Of a DNA stretch of 41,235 nt, positions 6,445-13,103 are shown in pieces. The DNA comes from a virus: positions 1 to 41,235 of the IMG/VR virus record IMGVR_UViG_3300032116_018332. One strand, written 5' to 3'. Within the stretch, counting starts at the first letter, position 1, and each line of letters opens with the position of its first letter. The notes beneath the pieces are model-generated. The model was not told the origin of the DNA and did not search any database. It saw only the letters and a list, made by a program, of their open reading frames with translations. Position numbers and translations under genes: made by a program.

Positions 6445-6539
6445 GGAGCGTTGGCCGAGTTGGTCGAAGGCACTTTCCTGCTAAGAAAGCATCGGGGCTA
6501 AAACTCTGATCGTTGGTTCGAATCCAACACGCTCCGCCA
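6445..6539 (+). tRNA. tRNA-Ser(GCT)
   Basis: The acceptor GGAGCGT pairs with ACGCTCC, discriminator G, encoded CCA. The anticodon stem CTTTC/GAAAG carries loop CTGCTAA, anticodon GCT (reads AGC/AGU). It has the long variable arm of serine tRNAs. Confidence 0.95.
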
Positions 6540-6561
6540 AAATTTTATCATAGGATAATAA

Positions 6562-6741
6562 ATGTTAAATTTTTTTAAAAAATGGACACCTGTATTCATA
6601 GTATTCGCAATAATTATTAATTTAATTGCAAGTTATGGAGCAGACAACGATGCGGCATTCAATGCCAACATTATTGCACTAACAGGATGGATAGTTATTG
6701 CATTTGAAACATTTACAAAAAGGTCACAATATGAAAGCTAA
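6562..6741 (+). CDS. small membrane protein
   Basis: A 59-residue protein read directly from the sequence. A short N-terminal helix (MLNFFKKW) is followed by hydrophobic segments at about 10-24 (PVFIVFAIIINLIAS) and 36-50 (NIIALTGWIVIAFET), then a polar end. A weak ATAGGATAA ribosome site precedes the ATG. It overlaps the next gene by 11 nt in another frame, which suggests translational coupling. Function unknown. Confidence 0.6.
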   Translation: MLNFFKKWTPVFIVFAIIINLIASYGADNDAAFNANIIALTGWIVIAFETFTKRSQYES

Positions 6742-6901
6742 TTCAAGTTTTAAACTAAGTAAGTCTAGTAAAATGATGATGGCCAGTATGTTGCCGCCAC
6801 GTAGTCATGCTTTTAAAGCAGCAATGATTCAAGCAGAATTAGCAGCAGCCGTTAGGCCTAAAACTAATAAAGCAGATCGATCAGCTAAGGCGGCAGAATA
6901 A
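6731..6901 (+). CDS. small conserved-looking phage mini-protein
   Basis: A 56-residue, strongly basic, Met/Ala-rich protein with a KLSKSSKMMMASMLPPRSHAF core and an AMIQAELAAAV helix. The start at 6731 is chosen because AAAAAGG precedes it and the upstream in-frame ATG lies inside the previous gene. It resembles mini-proteins I recall from marine T4-like phages (an FKLSK segment followed by a helix), but their function is not known to me. It abuts the next gene (stop 6899-6901, ATG 6902). Confidence 0.55.
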   Translation: MKANSSFKLSKSSKMMMASMLPPRSHAFKAAMIQAELAAAVRPKTNKADRSAKAAE

Positions 6902-7153
6902 ATGGCTGGCAAAGGTTCTAGACCTAGGCCTTATAGCATAAGTCAAAATCAGTTTGCTAGCAACTGGGATAATATTTTTAATAAAGGTAAAACAATGCAA
7001 GTAAGAGTTCAAGAAAAAATTGGTACGTGTGGCTGTGGTCGTAGCCCAACAGGTAATTGTATTGGTTGGCACGGTCTTAGCGAATCGGAGTATCAAGCAA
7101 AATTAGCTTCGTATATTGCAGAACAAGATAAAGGAACAACAAATGCAGGTTAA
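6902..7153 (+). CDS. mini-protein fused to a CDGSH-like Cys/His motif
   Basis: 83 residues in two parts. Residues 1-31 carry [12 protein letters not shown] followed by FASNWDNIF, a mini-protein type I recall from T4-like marine phages. Residues 43-57 carry C43-x-C45-x2-S48-x4-C53-x-G-x-H57, close to the CDGSH iron-sulphur signature (C-x-C-x2-S-x3-P-x-C-D-G-x-H) but one residue shorter and with Ile for Asp. Bound metal is therefore an inference. An internal ATG at 6995 has AAAGG 8 nt upstream, so the second part may also be made alone. It overlaps the next gene by 11 nt. Confidence 0.6.
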   Translation: MAGKGSRPRPYSISQNQFASNWDNIFNKGKTMQVRVQEKIGTCGCGRSPTGNCIGWHGLSESEYQAKLASYIAEQDKGTTNAG

Positions 7154-7412
7154 AGCCAGTCATATTTTAGTACCAACGCTCACAGAAGCACAAGCATTAC
7201 ACAACAAAATTTCAGCAGGCGAAGACTTTGCTGAATTAGCAAGAAACAGTAGCAGTTGTCCCAGTGGCCGCAATGGCGGTGACCTAGGAATGTTTGGTCG
7301 TGGACAAATGGTTAAACCATTTGAAGATGCCGCTTTTGGTCTTGATGTTGGTGGCCTCAGCGAGCCAGTCCAGACACAGTTTGGTTTTCACGTAATCAAA
7401 CGTACTGCGTAA
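7143..7412 (+). CDS. parvulin-type peptidyl-prolyl isomerase (PpiC-like)
   Basis: An 89-residue, single-domain parvulin, close in size to E. coli PpiC. Family landmarks are ASHILV near the N-terminus, [39 protein letters not shown], and FGFHVIK at the end. It catalyses cis-trans isomerisation of prolyl bonds and probably acts in the cytoplasm because there is no signal peptide. ATG 7143 with AAGGA upstream is preferred over the ATG at 7116, which lies inside the preceding gene. Parvulins are rare phage cargo. With ClpP and the metalloprotease it suggests control of protein folding and turnover. tRNA-Thr begins 6 nt later. Confidence 0.9.
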   Translation: MQVKASHILVPTLTEAQALHNKISAGEDFAELARNSSSCPSGRNGGDLGMFGRGQMVKPFEDAAFGLDVGGLSEPVQTQFGFHVIKRTA

Positions 7413-7418
7413 GAAATT

Positions 7419-7492
7419 GCCCTTTTAGTTAAATGGTATAACAGTTGATTTGTAATCATCAATTGGTGGTTCGATTCCATCAAGGGGCACCA
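7419..7492 (+). tRNA. tRNA-Thr(TGT)
   Basis: The acceptor GCCCTTT pairs with AAGGGGC, discriminator A, encoded CCA. The anticodon loop TTTGTAA gives anticodon TGT, matching bacterial tRNA-Thr; the stem GTTGA/TCATC has one mismatch. The T-arm is GGTGG/CCATC. Confidence 0.88.
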
Positions 7493-7764
7493 AGAACCTC
7501 GTAGGCCCATCTACGTTATAAATGGGGGTCTGTTGGCTTAACCAGAACGCCAAGGCTCATGCGATGTGCCTCAGAACCCGCTATATGGGTGCAAGAAAAA
7601 TCGTAGGTGGGTTCTACACCTTACCAGAAGTAAATGTAGCGGACAGAGTAACAGCTCAGTCTAGGGCTAGTGAGGACTAGTGGCTAGGCACTTTTATAGA
7701 ACACATTCGGTTGGCTCATAGCCAACAGAGACATAAGAAACGTGAGTGTGTTTTATCAAAGTAT
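7493..7764 (+). ncRNA. candidate structured RNA between tRNA-Thr and tRNA-Gly
   Basis: A 272-nt interval with no credible protein, about 46% G+C by hand count in an AT-rich genome. Visible pairings: AGAACC at the start with GGTTCT (about 7611-7616); a CGTAG/CTACG hairpin whose GCCCAT loop can pair with ATGGGT near 7586; TTGGC/GCCAA; GTGCCT (near 7566) with AGGCAC (near 7686); a 7-bp hairpin GTTGGCT/AGCCAAC near 7720; and a terminal 12-bp stem ATAGAACACATT with AGTGTGTTTTAT that closes the 3' part. The loop-loop and long-range matches suggest a compact tertiary fold. It begins one base after one tRNA and ends one base before the next. I could not match it to RNase P RNA, tmRNA or a group I intron. 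Confidence 0.65.
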
Positions 7765-7838
7765 GCGGGGTTAGTTTAATGGTAAAACTACAGATTTCCA
7801 ATCTGTTGTTGAGAGTTCGATTCTCTCACTCCGCTCCA
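7765..7838 (+). tRNA. tRNA-Gly(TCC)
   Basis: The acceptor GCGGGGT pairs with ACTCCGC, discriminator T, encoded CCA. The anticodon stem ACAGA/TCTGT carries loop TTTCCAA, anticodon TCC (reads GGA). Confidence 0.94.
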
Positions 7839-7845
7839 GACATTT

Positions 7846-7923
7846 CGGAGTGTGGCGCAGTCTGGCTAGCGCACCTGGTTTGGGACCAGGGGGTCCAAGG
7901 TTCGAATCCTTGTACTCCGACCA
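7846..7923 (+). tRNA. tRNA-Pro(TGG)
   Basis: The acceptor CGGAGTG pairs with TACTCCG, discriminator A, encoded CCA. The anticodon stem CCTGG/CCAGG carries loop TTTGGGA, anticodon TGG (reads CCA). Confidence 0.95.
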
Positions 7924-8117
7924 AGACGTTCTGTCTAATCAGCAGATACTGTGACCCGCAGGATGAGAAGTGGTGTGATAGCCAAGGGTGGTACCACTCC
8001 TACCGAAGTGGCGCTGGCAATGCGAGAACGGAACCCGTCGGGGAGTGGGTGGAGGCCATGGGTACGCAAGTAACTATGGTATAATTACCACCGGGGTTCG
8101 CAGAGCACTTAATTCAT
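7924..8117 (+). ncRNA. candidate structured RNA between tRNA-Pro and tRNA-Cys
   Basis: A 194-nt interval, about 54% G+C by hand count, the most GC-rich stretch seen in this AT-rich window. It can form AGTGGT...ACCACT, GGTATAATTACC, ACGGAACCCGT and other short stems, and it is purine/GC-rich in single-strand-like segments (GGGGAGTGGGTGGAGGCC). It exactly fills the gap between two tRNAs, so tRNA maturation would release it. Open frames across it are accidental because they also run through the tRNAs on either side. No known RNA family was recognised by eye. It shares no obvious sequence with the other two intervals. Confidence 0.6.
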
Positions 8118-8195
8118 GCACAGGTGGCAGAGAGGCCCAATGCAAGAGTCTGCAAAACTCTAAAGCCGTCGGTTCGAATCCGACCCTGTGCTCCA
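8118..8195 (+). tRNA. tRNA-Cys(GCA)
   Basis: The acceptor GCACAGG pairs with CCTGTGC, discriminator T (U73, the tRNA-Cys identity base), encoded CCA. The anticodon stem AGAGT/ACTCT carries loop CTGCAAA, anticodon GCA. Confidence 0.94.
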
Positions 8196-8210
8196 TACTT
8201 TTAAACAGTG

Positions 8211-8282
8211 GCGGAAGGGTGAAACGGTTTACACGCTGGTCTCATAAGCCAGAAACATCAGGTTCGATTCCTGTTTTCCGCA
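8211..8282 (+). tRNA. tRNA with anticodon CAT (elongator Met or Ile2)
   Basis: The acceptor GCGGAAG pairs with TTTCCGC and the anticodon stem CTGGT/GCCAG carries loop CTCATAA, anticodon CAT. The paired G1-C72 argues against an initiator tRNA. One extra A precedes the CCA (CAACCA), so CCA is not directly encoded in place. Met and lysidine-modified Ile2 cannot be separated by eye. Confidence 0.85.
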
Positions 8283-8314
8283 ACCAAAGATAAATTATTA
8301 TATGGAGTATTACT

Positions 8315-8452
8315 ATGAAGACTGGTGAAACTTTAAATAAAGCGTATGGTAATATTCCAAAAGAAGTTCCTAGAATAAATCTCTATGAGTTTGGTCCAGT
8401 GAGAGGTATTAAATACTATTGGATTAAATTTATTAGAAGATTCACAAGATGA
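8315..8452 (+). CDS. small basic hypothetical protein
   Basis: A 45-residue protein read directly from the sequence, with ATGGAG 8-13 nt before the ATG as a ribosome site. It is basic, and its C-terminus (GIKYYWIKFIRRF) is aromatic and positively charged, as in membrane- or RNA-contacting peptides. Its stop is followed by 1 nt and then tRNA-Gly(GCC), so it lies inside the tRNA transcript. No family recognised. Confidence 0.5.
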   Translation: MKTGETLNKAYGNIPKEVPRINLYEFGPVRGIKYYWIKFIRRFTR

Positions 8453-8453
8453 T

Positions 8454-8529
8454 GCGGGCGTAGCTCAGTTGGTAGAGCGTTACCTTGCCAAGGTAAATGT
8501 CGTCAGTTCGAACCTGATCGCCCGCTCCA
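8454..8529 (+). tRNA. tRNA-Gly(GCC)
   Basis: The acceptor GCGGGCG pairs with TCGCCCGC positions, discriminator T, encoded CCA. The anticodon stem TTACC/GGTAA carries loop TTGCCAA, anticodon GCC (reads GGC/GGU). The D-arm is canonical. Confidence 0.95.
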
Positions 8530-8530
8530 A

Positions 8531-8944
8531 TTACTTAAAGTAATTAGTTTCTCTCAGAGCAATGTTAATAAACTTGCTAGCAAATTCAAAATTTTTACTC
8601 AATGCTGTAAACAATTCCGGATTTAAAGATCTACTGGCTATACTATAGCTTGTTGACCCAATATTGATATAATAACCAATATCCATTCCTCGTTGTTTAC
8701 CAAAGGTTGGGAATACTCCGCAGAGAAACAAACATTCGTCACCAAGATGCTTGGCATCACTAGCCGTTTGTATTGTTAAATAATTTTCAGCAATACTAGG
8801 TTTTGGATACCAATCGCTCTTTTCCATATGATCTGCCAATAGCAGCAGTATATAACTTTCAACATATTTGGGGAGCTCGTAGCCATAAAACTCGCTAGCC
8901 TCTTGCAAAAGTTGATAAAAGGCTGTAATATAGTGGTTGTTCAT
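8531..8944 (-). CDS. hypothetical protein under a late promoter
   Basis: A 137-residue soluble protein: a helical N-terminal part (residues 5-40), a middle segment around SDWYPKPSIAENYLTIQTASDAK, and a C-terminal helix with FEFASKFINIALRE. I recognise no family. The frame continues upstream through the antisense of tRNA-Trp, but ATG 8944 is the real start because ATAAATA lies only 5 nt before it. No Shine-Dalgarno is present, so the message would be leaderless. It lies convergent to the tRNA-Gly gene and is the only minus-strand protein gene in the tRNA region. Confidence 0.6.
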   Translation of the reverse strand: MNNHYITAFYQLLQEASEFYGYELPKYVESYILLLLADHMEKSDWYPKPSIAENYLTIQTASDAKHLGDECLFLCGVFPTFGKQRGMDIGYYINIGSTSYSIASRSLNPELFTALSKNFEFASKFINIALRETNYFK

Positions 8945-8949
8945 AAAAA

Positions 8950-8956
8950 TATTTAT
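8950..8956 (-). promoter_or_regulatory. T4-type late promoter with leaderless start, minus strand
   Basis: On the minus strand ATAAATA is followed by TTTTT and ATG 8944 (5-nt gap). It overlaps the region just before the opposite-strand tRNA-Trp. Confidence 0.6.
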
Positions 8957-8959
8957 TAC

Positions 8960-9033
8960 TACTCCATAGTGTAACGGCAGCATACCGGTCTCCAAAACCG
9001 TTGGTCGCGGTTCGAATCCGTGTGGGGTAGCCA
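8960..9033 (+). tRNA. tRNA-Trp(CCA)
   Basis: The acceptor TACTCCA pairs with TGGGGTA, discriminator G, encoded CCA. The anticodon stem CCGGT/ACCGT carries loop CTCCAAA, anticodon CCA (UGG). It is the last tRNA of the array. Confidence 0.92.
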
Positions 9034-9049
9034 TTAAAGAGAGATACAA

Positions 9050-9616
9050 ATGAGAAACTTAATTTTAACTTTAGACAGCAGCGGATTACCTCATGATTGG
9101 ACTACTTGGCAAGATGCCGTTACATTGAAGTGTAAGGGATCTATCGCCTGGGAATTTGGTGATGAAGAATTCGTTTTCAGAGGCGGTACTAACCGTATGA
9201 CTGGGCTACCTTCTGAAGTTAGTATCAGTTCGATTATAGCTCTCAAATCTAAATTTTCTAACCGAAATCGAACACCGGCATTTAACAATCGAAACCTTTT
9301 TAGAAGAGATCTAGGCGTATGTGCTTACTGTGGCGTAACACACAAAGAAATTGATCTTACCAAAGATCATATTCAACCACAAAGCAGAGGCGGAGTTACT
9401 AACTGGATGAACTGCGTTACTGCATGTAAACGCTGTAACAACAAAAAGGACGATAGAACTCCTGAAGAAGCAAATATGTTACTAAAGTATGTGCCGTATA
9501 TTCCAGATCGAGCAGAAGGATTAATACTGCGTAATAGAAACATACTTGTAGATCAAATGGAGTTTTTGAAAAACTTTTTACCCAAGCACAGTAGAATGTT
9601 ATCAATGTTTAACTAA
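9050..9616 (+). CDS. HNH endonuclease
   Basis: A 188-residue protein with a C-terminal HNH nuclease domain: CAYCG (first zinc knuckle), TKDHIQPQSRGG with the catalytic DH pair, N for the central position, and AC-x2-C-NNKK closing the zinc site. The N-terminal 75 residues are a separate beta-rich part (WDLTTW-like strand and FRGGTNR). Ribosome site AGAGAG precedes the ATG. It sits at the junction between the tRNA array and the accessory island, a common place for homing-type HNH genes, so it may have helped mobilise either. It is not nested in an intron. Confidence 0.9.
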   Translation: MRNLILTLDSSGLPHDWTTWQDAVTLKCKGSIAWEFGDEEFVFRGGTNRMTGLPSEVSISSIIALKSKFSNRNRTPAFNNRNLFRRDLGVCAYCGVTHKEIDLTKDHIQPQSRGGVTNWMNCVTACKRCNNKKDDRTPEEANMLLKYVPYIPDRAEGLILRNRNILVDQMEFLKNFLPKHSRMLSMFN

Positions 9617-9629
9617 CCTTAAGGCAAAT

Positions 9630-10472
9630 ATGAAAAAACTTATCAGCATCTTTATTTTAGGCATAACTCTTTTTTCCAACAATGTACAAGCAGAACGACC
9701 AAGAGATGTCATTATGCGTGACTTTAATCAAGGAGTTAATAGACTAGATCTTAACGACGATCAAAAGAAGAAATGGGACGCTGTTATCAGCACCATCTTT
9801 CGTCTACATGAAAAGTTAGGTGGATGGGGTAAGTACGCTCAAGCTGGCGCACCTTGGGTACAGTATCCAGGGCATTGGTACGTGGTTAGGCACACTAGTG
9901 ACCCTGCTAGTGATCTAGTAAACAAATATTCTACTATCACAGTAGAAGATTATAATCGAGTTATTAGAGCTCACATTGACATCCATATTCGAATGGAGGA
10001 ATTTGATAATAGTCTAGATATAAAAACACGTCGACAATTTCGTTCTCATTTTAGAGATGTTTGGGCATGGGTATATGACCAAATGACAGATCAGTTGAGT
10101 AGATCTCTAGACAAAGAAATCAAAGACACTAGATCATTTACATCGAATATAAAACTTTCTAAAGAACAAAGAAAGCAAGTTGACGATTATCTGTCCGAAC
10201 TTGAGCAAGCAAGAAAGGATACTTCCGAAGCTAAAAGCGAAGGACGTAAGACCATGTGGAAGATTATGACTAATGCTGAAATTCCATGGGGGCAAAATCC
10301 TCTAATGTGTTCGACCTTTTTTAATGCTTATGGTCGAACAATGGACACTTATATAGCCACAGTAAAAAATATTGAAGCTGTGTTAGACGAAGATCAAAAA
10401 ATTATTTTTCAAAAAAATGTAGTAGCCAAATATCAAAAAGAATTTGACAGTCTTACCAGCACACTTAAATAG
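9630..10472 (+). CDS. exported helical protein, Spy/CpxP-like
   Basis: A 280-residue protein with a clear signal peptide (MKKLISIFILGITLFSNNVQA, cleavage after A21 or A22). The mature part is highly charged and helical. Three LTxxQ-like turns are visible: LDLNDDQKKKW near 37-47, LSKEQRKQVDDY near 175, and LDEDQKIIFQK near 252. This motif is typical of Spy/CpxP periplasmic chaperones, which are about half this size. The likely site is the host periplasm, where it could act as an ATP-independent chaperone or envelope-stress modulator; that is inference. It starts the plus-strand run of the accessory island, 13 nt after the HNH gene. Confidence 0.6.
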   Translation: MKKLISIFILGITLFSNNVQAERPRDVIMRDFNQGVNRLDLNDDQKKKWDAVISTIFRLHEKLGGWGKYAQAGAPWVQYPGHWYVVRHTSDPASDLVNKYSTITVEDYNRVIRAHIDIHIRMEEFDNSLDIKTRRQFRSHFRDVWAWVYDQMTDQLSRSLDKEIKDTRSFTSNIKLSKEQRKQVDDYLSELEQARKDTSEAKSEGRKTMWKIMTNAEIPWGQNPLMCSTFFNAYGRTMDTYIATVKNIEAVLDEDQKIIFQKNVVAKYQKEFDSLTSTLK

Positions 10473-10475
10473 TGT

Positions 10476-11789
10476 ATGAACGTAGATATTAGAGACTGTA
10501 CACATTTTGGTATATTACACAGACCTGATAAGTATCTTTCCGAAAGTGTTGCTAATCAAAGTTTTGAAATAACACAATACTGGACAGAAACTTATATAAA
10601 AACTTATCAGGTCTCTGCAGACATTGATGAACTTTTAAAAATTGCATTAGCGCAAGGCAAAAAGTATTGCCTTATTCAAGAATCAGGAAATATGATCTTT
10701 GATCATAGTTTCTACAAAACTCTAGCACCCTATCTTAATAATGACAATTGGTTTGCAATTGCTCACATCATTGCCAAAGAATCAACAGGCATACACCCCC
10801 AAACCATTTTTGTAAATGTAGAAAATTGGAATCGTATTGGACAACCTAGTTATCAAGAACACGCTCCTAATAGTCCAATAGATTTAATTGTACCAAAAAA
10901 AAGTTTAAGCAATATACACGATGATTATACGCCTTTATGGATATTGCCTTCTAAGAATACAACCGCTGTCAGTGATTATCAGCCTGGGTGGGGTTGGATT
11001 AACTCTGCGTTAGAAGCAGGACTGATCGTACGGAACTTTACACATGATATGAGACAATATAAAGTTTTCTTGTACCCAGATAAAGACCACCTATGGTATG
11101 ATATGCAGAGTATGATTCTTCATTCTCTAGCAGTAGAGCGTACTAAAGTATTTTTTGATAATACTGAAGGTATAAGTGGATTTGAATCTGTGTCTAATAT
11201 TGATAATTTTTATCTAGTAGCTAGCGGTTTCAAACCAAACGTTATTGCCGAAGCTTGCGGATTTAATAATAATACAAACATTTGTTATATAGACTATAGC
11301 GGCAATGCACTTGAATTTAAAAGATGGTTGCATAAGAATTGGGATGGTCGAAACTATGTAGAAACTGTTCGACAATATGTTACCATGATACCTGCACTAT
11401 TTGAAAGTGTTAAATTTGCAGATGTAGAAGATCACTGGCGTCAAGTAATTAATTATTTTGGTAGTGAAGAAAAGTTTGCTCTACACTGGAAAAAATTTAA
11501 CAGTTGTAAAATAAGTTATTTGCTAGTAGACATTGTAGGATTTCAAAGAAACTATCTGATTAACGTAATTGATCCAACAAAGAACAATGCTATTTGGTGG
11601 AGCCATGCTTTTAATACATTTAACAGTCTTATGTTAAAAGGACGAGAAGGATCAGCAGTGTGCTATAAACATTGGATAGAAGATCTCTACAAACGAGATC
11701 CAAATATCATAACACTCAGTTGCTACGATAATCGACAAGAGTTATTACCATCTACTTCACTCAAGGAATACTTTAATGGATCTATATAA
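10476..11789 (+). CDS. large hypothetical protein
   Basis: A 437-residue soluble protein, alternating hydrophobic strands and helices, rich in W, Y and N. It has no signal peptide or membrane segment. Recognisable pieces such as QPGWGWINSALEAGLIVRNFT (about 169-189) and DIVGFQRNYLINVIDPT do not match a family I know. The fold could be an alpha/beta enzyme such as a glycosyltransferase, but no DxD or nucleotide motif is clear. It starts 4 nt after the Spy-like gene without a strong ribosome site and overlaps the next gene by 14 nt, so all of 9630-13103 is probably one operon. Confidence 0.55.
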   Translation: MNVDIRDCTHFGILHRPDKYLSESVANQSFEITQYWTETYIKTYQVSADIDELLKIALAQGKKYCLIQESGNMIFDHSFYKTLAPYLNNDNWFAIAHIIAKESTGIHPQTIFVNVENWNRIGQPSYQEHAPNSPIDLIVPKKSLSNIHDDYTPLWILPSKNTTAVSDYQPGWGWINSALEAGLIVRNFTHDMRQYKVFLYPDKDHLWYDMQSMILHSLAVERTKVFFDNTEGISGFESVSNIDNFYLVASGFKPNVIAEACGFNNNTNICYIDYSGNALEFKRWLHKNWDGRNYVETVRQYVTMIPALFESVKFADVEDHWRQVINYFGSEEKFALHWKKFNSCKISYLLVDIVGFQRNYLINVIDPTKNNAIWWSHAFNTFNSLMLKGREGSAVCYKHWIEDLYKRDPNIITLSCYDNRQELLPSTSLKEYFNGSI

Positions 11790-12393
11790 TTGGATTATAT
11801 TTCAAAGTAGATTACCTTGGTTAAAGATTATGCAAGACTGTCCTCACGACGAGATGCTAGCCGAGGCACGGGCAGTTAGGTCAAGATTTGTAGCTCATAG
11901 ATATACTACCGGTGAGACTCATCAAGGTTGGAGTAGTTTAGTCGTGCATGGCCTTGGTCCTGAATGTACTTTGGCCCACGAATCATATGGCTACGACGAT
12001 ATAATGCAAGCACCACATGCATGGACAGAAATAGCAGACTTATGTCCTGTAACTAAGAGTTGGATAGAAAGTTTAGAATTTGAACACCTTTTTAGAGTAA
12101 GATTTATGTTGTTAGAAGCTGGCGGATTTATTGCTGAACATACTGACACTGATCAGTCTAGATTATTTGCGTATAATGTAGCTCTTAATCAACCCGAAGA
12201 ATGTGTGTTTACAATGACAGAACACGGTCCAATACCATTTAATAAAGGCGATACATTTTTGTTAGATGTTAGCAACAGTCATCATGTGTATAATAATTCG
12301 AATGAAGATCGTTATCATATAATCATACACGGTGTTCCGGGAGCAAAGGCTAGAGATCGAGTAGTAAAAAGTTTCTTAAAGAATAAAAAATGA
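11776..12393 (+). CDS. AspH-like 2OG-Fe(II) oxygenase
   Basis: A 205-residue protein resembling the aspartyl/asparaginyl hydroxylase fold. After the lead strand RVRFMLLEAGGFIAEHTDTD comes the metal pair H122-T123-D124, then a beta run (FAYNVALNQ), a GDTFLLDVSNSHH turn supplying the distal histidine (H169 or H170), N173 and R179. It is expected to hydroxylate using O2, Fe(II) and 2-oxoglutarate; the substrate is unknown. It overlaps the 437-residue gene by 14 nt and the methyltransferase gene by 4 nt (ATGA), giving tight coupling of the three. Confidence 0.75.
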   Translation: MDLYNWIIFQSRLPWLKIMQDCPHDEMLAEARAVRSRFVAHRYTTGETHQGWSSLVVHGLGPECTLAHESYGYDDIMQAPHAWTEIADLCPVTKSWIESLEFEHLFRVRFMLLEAGGFIAEHTDTDQSRLFAYNVALNQPEECVFTMTEHGPIPFNKGDTFLLDVSNSHHVYNNSNEDRYHIIIHGVPGAKARDRVVKSFLKNKK

Positions 12394-13103
12394 GCACACA
12401 TCCTTATTATCCAAGATTCACATACTTTAATCAGCAGTTAGAAAACTTCGATTGGACTAACAGTAAAATTTTAGACTACGGAGGTAACTGGGGTAATCTG
12501 TTAAGAGATCCTAGCAGTACTATACCCCAAGAAAATTACTGGTGCATCGATGTAAGTGAAGATGCTATCAATCAAGGTAAACAAGATTATCCTAATGCAC
12601 ATTGGTACTATTACAATAAATGGAATCATTGCTACAACAGTAACGGAGATAAGAGTTTAAAAATACCTAGCCTTGAAACTAAATTTGATCTGATTACTGC
12701 ATTCAGTGTAGTAACACATGTCACAGAAGAAGACATGATAGACATAATATATCATGATTTATTTCCATTGCTTAATACAAACGGTATTCTAGCTTTTACA
12801 TTACTAGAACCTTCTGCTTTAGTTTATTTTGCTAAAAAACGAGGACTTAGTCTAATTGAGATAACAAAACTATTAAGCAAGGCCGCAGCACACAAAGATA
12901 GTCTTTATTACATTAACTCAGATATCATTATAGGTGTAGATCAGCCAGTACCGTTGCCTAGCTCTGATTTCTTTGTAAGCTTTTATTCGATAGAACGTGC
13001 CAAAAAAATATTCTCTAATAACCTTCTAGATATTAAAAAACCTGCAAACAGCGAGATACAATATTGTGTATTTCTTAAGAATCATCCTGCTCAAGAAGAA
13101 TAA
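12390..13103 (+). CDS. class I SAM-dependent methyltransferase
   Basis: A 237-residue protein. Motif I is ILDYGGNWGN (D29-x-G31-x2-x-G35), with the acidic end of strand 2 in CIDVSEDAI, and motif IV FDLITAFSVVTHV followed by a helix (EEDMIDIIYHDLFPLL) and LNTNGILAFTLLEP. This is the Rossmann-like SAM methyltransferase order. The acceptor is unknown; linkage to hydroxylases suggests tailoring of a shared substrate. The gene ends convergent with the minus-strand oxygenase, overlapping by 29 nt. Confidence 0.82.
   Translation: MSTHPYYPRFTYFNQQLENFDWTNSKILDYGGNWGNLLRDPSSTIPQENYWCIDVSEDAINQGKQDYPNAHWYYYNKWNHCYNSNGDKSLKIPSLETKFDLITAFSVVTHVTEEDMIDIIYHDLFPLLNTNGILAFTLLEPSALVYFAKKRGLSLIEITKLLSKAAAHKDSLYYINSDIIIGVDQPVPLPSSDFFVSFYSIERAKKIFSNNLLDIKKPANSEIQYCVFLKNHPAQEE

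Noticed and set aside
7493-8117. Group I intron, RNase P RNA or tmRNA
   Set aside because: The flanking tRNAs are intact, and I saw no RNase P core, no tmRNA Ala acceptor domain with tag ORF, and no group I P7/P3 core. A covariance search is needed for certainty.
7746-8293. Two overlapping open frames of 112 and 101 codons
   Set aside because: They run through tRNA-Gly, tRNA-Pro, tRNA-Cys, tRNA-Met and the ncRNA candidate; the stops are merely absent in GC-rich tRNA sequence.
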